Part shown: in pieces, positions 6,823-9,467 of the stretch | How positions within the stretch are numbered: position 1 is the first letter of the stretch | Layout of the letters: each line of letters opens with the position of its first letter | From: an uncultured Bacteroidales bacterium | GTDB lineage: Bacteria; Bacteroidota; Bacteroidia; Bacteroidales; UBA932 | Assembly: GCA_946545765.1 (NCBI GenBank) | Contig: CAMNNS010000051.1 | Span: forward strand, 1 to 9,467 | DNA length: 9,467 bases | Direction: 5' to 3' | Translations under genes and position numbers: made by a program | Notes under the pieces: generated by a model | What the model was told of the DNA's origin: nothing | What the model saw: only the letters and a program-made list of their open reading frames with translations | Database searches by the model: none

Positions 6823-7746
6823 CTATTTTACAGGTTCAACTGTATAGCCCGCTTTTCGTAGTAGATTTATTAAACCTTCTTCTCCAAGAAGTAGTTCTAC
6901 TTCAACGGCAATTAAAGATGAACCTGATTTCAAAACATTTGAAATCCCCTTTATTTTGTTTGTCAAATTATAATTGAACACACTATAAGTTTTAGGAAGT
7001 TGTTTTTTTAACTGTTTATCAAGTGCCACCATCCCTTCAAGATTTTGTTGTTTGTAAAAAGATACACTTGCTTTTTGAGAATTAATTATAATATCTTCAC
7101 CCTTTATGGTCTCTAATAATACTTCCGCTTGCTCTTTAAGAGGTGCATAAAACATATTTAAAAACAGTTTTTCAATTTCTGAATCTTCTATTTTAATAAC
7201 ATTTTTACCTTTTTCTTTTGACATAGTTAGTAGATATGGCTCAATACTATTATATAAAGTATGGGTACTATCTTCTATGCTCTCAGCAACGTCAGGAAAG
7301 TAACCATAAATCATTGTTATGTAGACAACAAATGTTATAAAAGCAGGTTTTGCATTAAATCTTTTTAAATTAGGATATCCATGAGAAACAAGATATTCTT
7401 CTACTATTTTGTAATCTTCTGGGCTATACAATACGCTATATGTAGTGTCCTTGGGTAATAAAAGATTCTCTTTGAACATATTTATTATATCCTGATCACT
7501 AATACTATTTTTAGTCGCTCCAAATGTTACAAAATTTTTTGCCGAATTATAGATATTCCAAAAACCATTAATGCTATCTAAAAAACTATAATGTACTTGG
7601 TAATTAGTTCCAAAAAGATATGAATCCTCTGTTAAACCATTTCCACTTATTTTCCATAAAAGCGAGTTATCCAATTTTGGCTGAGTTGTGCAAGAAGCCA
7701 TTATAGAAACTACTGAAATTAAAATAAAAATAAATTGTTTTTTCAT
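6823..7746 (-). CDS. TraB/GumN (Tiki-like) family lipoprotein, catalytic motifs lost
   Basis: A 307-residue lipoprotein whose signal peptide ends in SIMASC, with Cys19 as the acylation site. The mature start LLWKISGNGLTEDSYLFGT and the ending GEEGLINLLRKAGYTVEPV match the two ends of TraB/GumN (COG3735) proteins, which are predicted metalloproteases related to Tiki. The key residues are missing. The usual GTxH is GTNY (46-49), the first acidic strand reads NFVTFG with no glutamate, and the usual VGAGHL near the C terminus reads VEVELL (281-286), with Leu for His. I expect an inactive fold that binds a peptide or partner. Spacing of 34 and 28 bases to its neighbours places it in the RiPP operon. 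Roles in immunity, precursor binding or help to the proteases are guesses. Confidence 0.72.
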   Translation of the reverse strand: MKKQFIFILISVVSIMASCTTQPKLDNSLLWKISGNGLTEDSYLFGTNYQVHYSFLDSINGFWNIYNSAKNFVTFGATKNSISDQDIINMFKENLLLPKDTTYSVLYSPEDYKIVEEYLVSHGYPNLKRFNAKPAFITFVVYITMIYGYFPDVAESIEDSTHTLYNSIEPYLLTMSKEKGKNVIKIEDSEIEKLFLNMFYAPLKEQAEVLLETIKGEDIIINSQKASVSFYKQQNLEGMVALDKQLKKQLPKTYSVFNYNLTNKIKGISNVLKSGSSLIAVEVELLLGEEGLINLLRKAGYTVEPVK

Positions 7747-7774
7747 AATAGGTGTTTTTAATTGTTATTTATAA

Positions 7775-8875
7775 TCATACATATTTAAGAACAACTTTCC
7801 CTTGCTTATCAGGAGAAAATGTTTTGTTTAAGAAATCTAAATAATCAGTTGGGCTATAGATACTATCTATATTAATGTTAAATCTACCGTGAGAGAAGTC
7901 ATTAATTGCCCTTTCTAAATCTTCTCTGGTACCTAAGCAATTACCTATAAAAGAAGCATTTAACATAGAGCACATTATTAATGGTGCGTATAAAGATTTG
8001 TTTTCATTTTCTGTATTAACTTCTTCAAAAGATAAATGCTGTTTATACATTCCACAAGATATATATCTTGAGTTAAAGTTAAGAAATTTTACAATCTTCT
8101 CAAAATAAATATCTACAAAAGGATCAATTACAGCATCAAATTTAACTTTAATCTTATTCTCCAAAAGGTCTGAAAGAGAAATAATGGTGGCACTTTTTGC
8201 CACATCTTTTATTAAACTATAGGCTGAGTTACCTTTTGATGAGATGGTATATATATTTATAGGAAGGTTTTTAAGGACACTTAAAGTAGCCAATGAAGTG
8301 TTAGAAGTAGCTGCAGTAACAAGAACATTCTCCCCTTTCTTAAGTTCAAGCTTTCTTACCATACTATAAACAGTCTGAGCAGCTATAGTAAATGAGGCAG
8401 CCACCTCATCAGGCATCTCATTAGGTACTTTAATGAGCTGATTTTCACTTAATATTTGCAATTCTTGAGAGGCATAATTTGTTGGCACTCCTCCAAAACT
8501 TCCATCTGCACGTAAATGATATGTACAATCTGCCATTACCCTATCACCAATTTTTAGAGTTTTTACGGTGGGTCCTACCTCTAACACATCTGCCACAAAA
8601 TCGGAACCTATTGGGGAATAAAAATAATTATTGTTCCCACTTAGGAGTTTACACTTTTCATTTAAGAGATGAATTAGAGCTTTATCTCTATAATTGCATG
8701 AGAAAGCTCTAATTTTAAGTAAGACAGAATTTTCTCTAAAATACTTTTTAGAATCTAAATCGGGTACATTAAGTTGAGCCACAGATATGTTCTCACCATC
8801 TAATACAAAATCTTTTATATCTATATCTCTAAAAGTGTTTTTTATATGTTTATTACAAATAGCTATAACTCTCAT
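7775..8875 (-). CDS. MDR-family NAD(P)H-dependent oxidoreductase, possible LanJ-like dehydroamino-acid reductase
   Basis: A 366-residue medium-chain dehydrogenase/reductase. The N-terminal GroES-like domain has SCNYRDKAL (59-67), GSDFVADVLEVG (90-101) and GDRV (110-113). The linker SFTIAAQTVYSMV (161-173) leads to a Rossmann domain beginning ENVLVTAATSNTSLATL (182-198). The usual MDR GHE zinc motif is GSD here and the four-Cys structural zinc loop is absent, suggesting a zinc-independent, quinone-reductase-like enzyme. The nucleotide loop has SNTS where glycines are usual. In lanthipeptide clusters, MDR enzymes of the LtnJ type reduce dehydroalanine to D-alanine. The position 12 bases after lanC makes such a tailoring role plausible, but the reaction is inferred. 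It has no signal peptide, so it acts in the cytoplasm before export. Confidence 0.78.
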   Translation of the reverse strand: MRVIAICNKHIKNTFRDIDIKDFVLDGENISVAQLNVPDLDSKKYFRENSVLLKIRAFSCNYRDKALIHLLNEKCKLLSGNNNYFYSPIGSDFVADVLEVGPTVKTLKIGDRVMADCTYHLRADGSFGGVPTNYASQELQILSENQLIKVPNEMPDEVAASFTIAAQTVYSMVRKLELKKGENVLVTAATSNTSLATLSVLKNLPINIYTISSKGNSAYSLIKDVAKSATIISLSDLLENKIKVKFDAVIDPFVDIYFEKIVKFLNFNSRYISCGMYKQHLSFEEVNTENENKSLYAPLIMCSMLNASFIGNCLGTREDLERAINDFSHGRFNINIDSIYSPTDYLDFLNKTFSPDKQGKVVLKYV

Positions 8876-8887
8876 AATTTTAATTAT

Positions 8888-9467
8888 TTAAAAAAGAAGA
8901 CAACTTTGCCAATTTACAGTAGGATTACTTCTATTCAAAATTGTGAGTAAAGAGGCGGGGTATCCATAAAACAAAGAGCTATTTCTAAAATAGTCTCTCT
9001 CTTCATTCTTGTAGTTTTCTAATTTTTTAATGAATTGCAGCTCCAATTTTTCATATATCGTTTCTGCTATTAAATTACATTCCACAATTTGTGAAAGCTT
9101 ATACAACTCTTTGAATATATAATATAGAGAGGGCAAACCGTGGCATAGACATAAGTCATAAGAACTAAGTGTAACTCTGCTAATTATATGCATAACAATC
9201 TCACAGCCATATTTATAATATTCTTCTCTACTTAGAAGTTTATAAATCTTTAGAAGTGCATAAGCAATCATTAAATCTCCATAACACCAAGCAATTCCAG
9301 AAGATTGTTTTTGACCATCTTCATATACAAATGATGGAAAATAAGATTTTTCTACCATCTCAAATTTATACGATAAAAGAATTTGAGATAATTTGAGAAT
9401 AGTATTGTTTGAACAATAGTCTCTGCATTTCTCTTTAATTATTAATAGCATAAGTAATATACCAGTA
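8888..9467 (-). CDS. LanC lanthionine cyclase, C-terminal part (5' end outside window)
   Basis: A zinc-dependent cyclase that adds Cys thiols to dehydroalanine or dehydrobutyrine, forming lanthionine and methyllanthionine rings. The frame is open to the right edge: the codons before the ATG at 9451 read TGILLMLL, a typical LanC glycine-led helix, so that ATG is internal. About 192 residues are visible of an expected 400 or so. All three zinc ligands are present, counted from that ATG: Cys56 in WCYGD, and Cys103-His104 in CLCHG. The 47-residue spacing compares with 46 in NisC (C284, C330, H331). SLFYGYPASLLTIL near the end is the last family repeat, and about 83 residues follow CHG, so the C terminus is complete. 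It is the most upstream visible gene of the operon. Confidence 0.9.
   Translation of the reverse strand, partial: TGILLMLLIIKEKCRDYCSNNTILKLSQILLSYKFEMVEKSYFPSFVYEDGQKQSSGIAWCYGDLMIAYALLKIYKLLSREEYYKYGCEIVMHIISRVTLSSYDLCLCHGLPSLYYIFKELYKLSQIVECNLIAETIYEKLELQFIKKLENYKNEERDYFRNSSLFYGYPASLLTILNRSNPTVNWQSCLLF

Larger units (their letters stand above)
1612..9467 (-). other. Class I lanthipeptide biosynthetic operon (3' portion)
   Basis: Seven same-strand genes with gaps of 12, 28, 34, 129, 10 and 6 bases: LanC, MDR reductase, TraB/GumN-like lipoprotein, two aspartic proteases, LanB glutamylation and LanB elimination. LanC plus split LanB defines the class. No precursor peptide, ABC transporter, subtilisin or C39 peptidase gene is visible, and no operon promoter lies within the window, so the cluster continues to the right. 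Confidence 0.88.

Overview
The window is about 9.5 kb of AT-rich DNA, most likely from a member of the Bacteroidota and probably the Bacteroidales. The grounds are a Bacteroidales-type signal peptidase II (extra segment between the two catalytic aspartates), a TTTG-N19-TAnnTTTG promoter of the Bacteroidetes sigma-ABfr type before a tRNA gene, absence of obvious Shine-Dalgarno sequences, and lipoprotein-type signal peptides. The species cannot be named from the sequence.

Layout. Positions 1-670 (+ strand) are housekeeping: the 3' part of lspA and a tRNA-Ser(UGA) with its own promoter. Two terminator-like hairpins follow, with a third inverted repeat between them. Positions 809-1199 hold a mosaic array of short REP-like palindromes (six of one type, three of another), including a perfect 128-bp tandem duplication. 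Positions 1199-1611 are AT-rich and mostly empty, except for three short direct repeats and a decayed piece of a DUF4143-type AAA ATPase gene.

Positions 1612-9467 (- strand) are one tightly packed gene run, read from right to left and incomplete at the right edge. In transcription order it has: a LanC cyclase (C-terminal part only), an MDR-family reductase, a TraB/GumN-like lipoprotein lacking its family's catalytic residues, two almost identical exported aspartic proteases, a LanB glutamylation-domain protein, and a separate LanB elimination-domain protein. This is a class I lanthipeptide (RiPP) biosynthetic operon with a split dehydratase. The inferred pathway is as follows. The two LanB proteins use glutamyl-tRNA to dehydrate Ser/Thr of a precursor. 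LanC adds Cys thiols to form (methyl)lanthionine rings. The MDR enzyme could reduce dehydro residues to D-amino acids (LanJ-like). The exported aspartic proteases are candidates for leader removal, immunity or processing. No precursor peptide or transporter is visible; both probably lie beyond the right edge.

The most interesting points are the non-standard accessory set (paired retropepsin-like proteases plus a catalytically degenerate TraB/GumN lipoprotein), the very recent 982-bp protease gene duplication, and the same REP-like repeat family in both the duplication linker and the array beside the operon's end.
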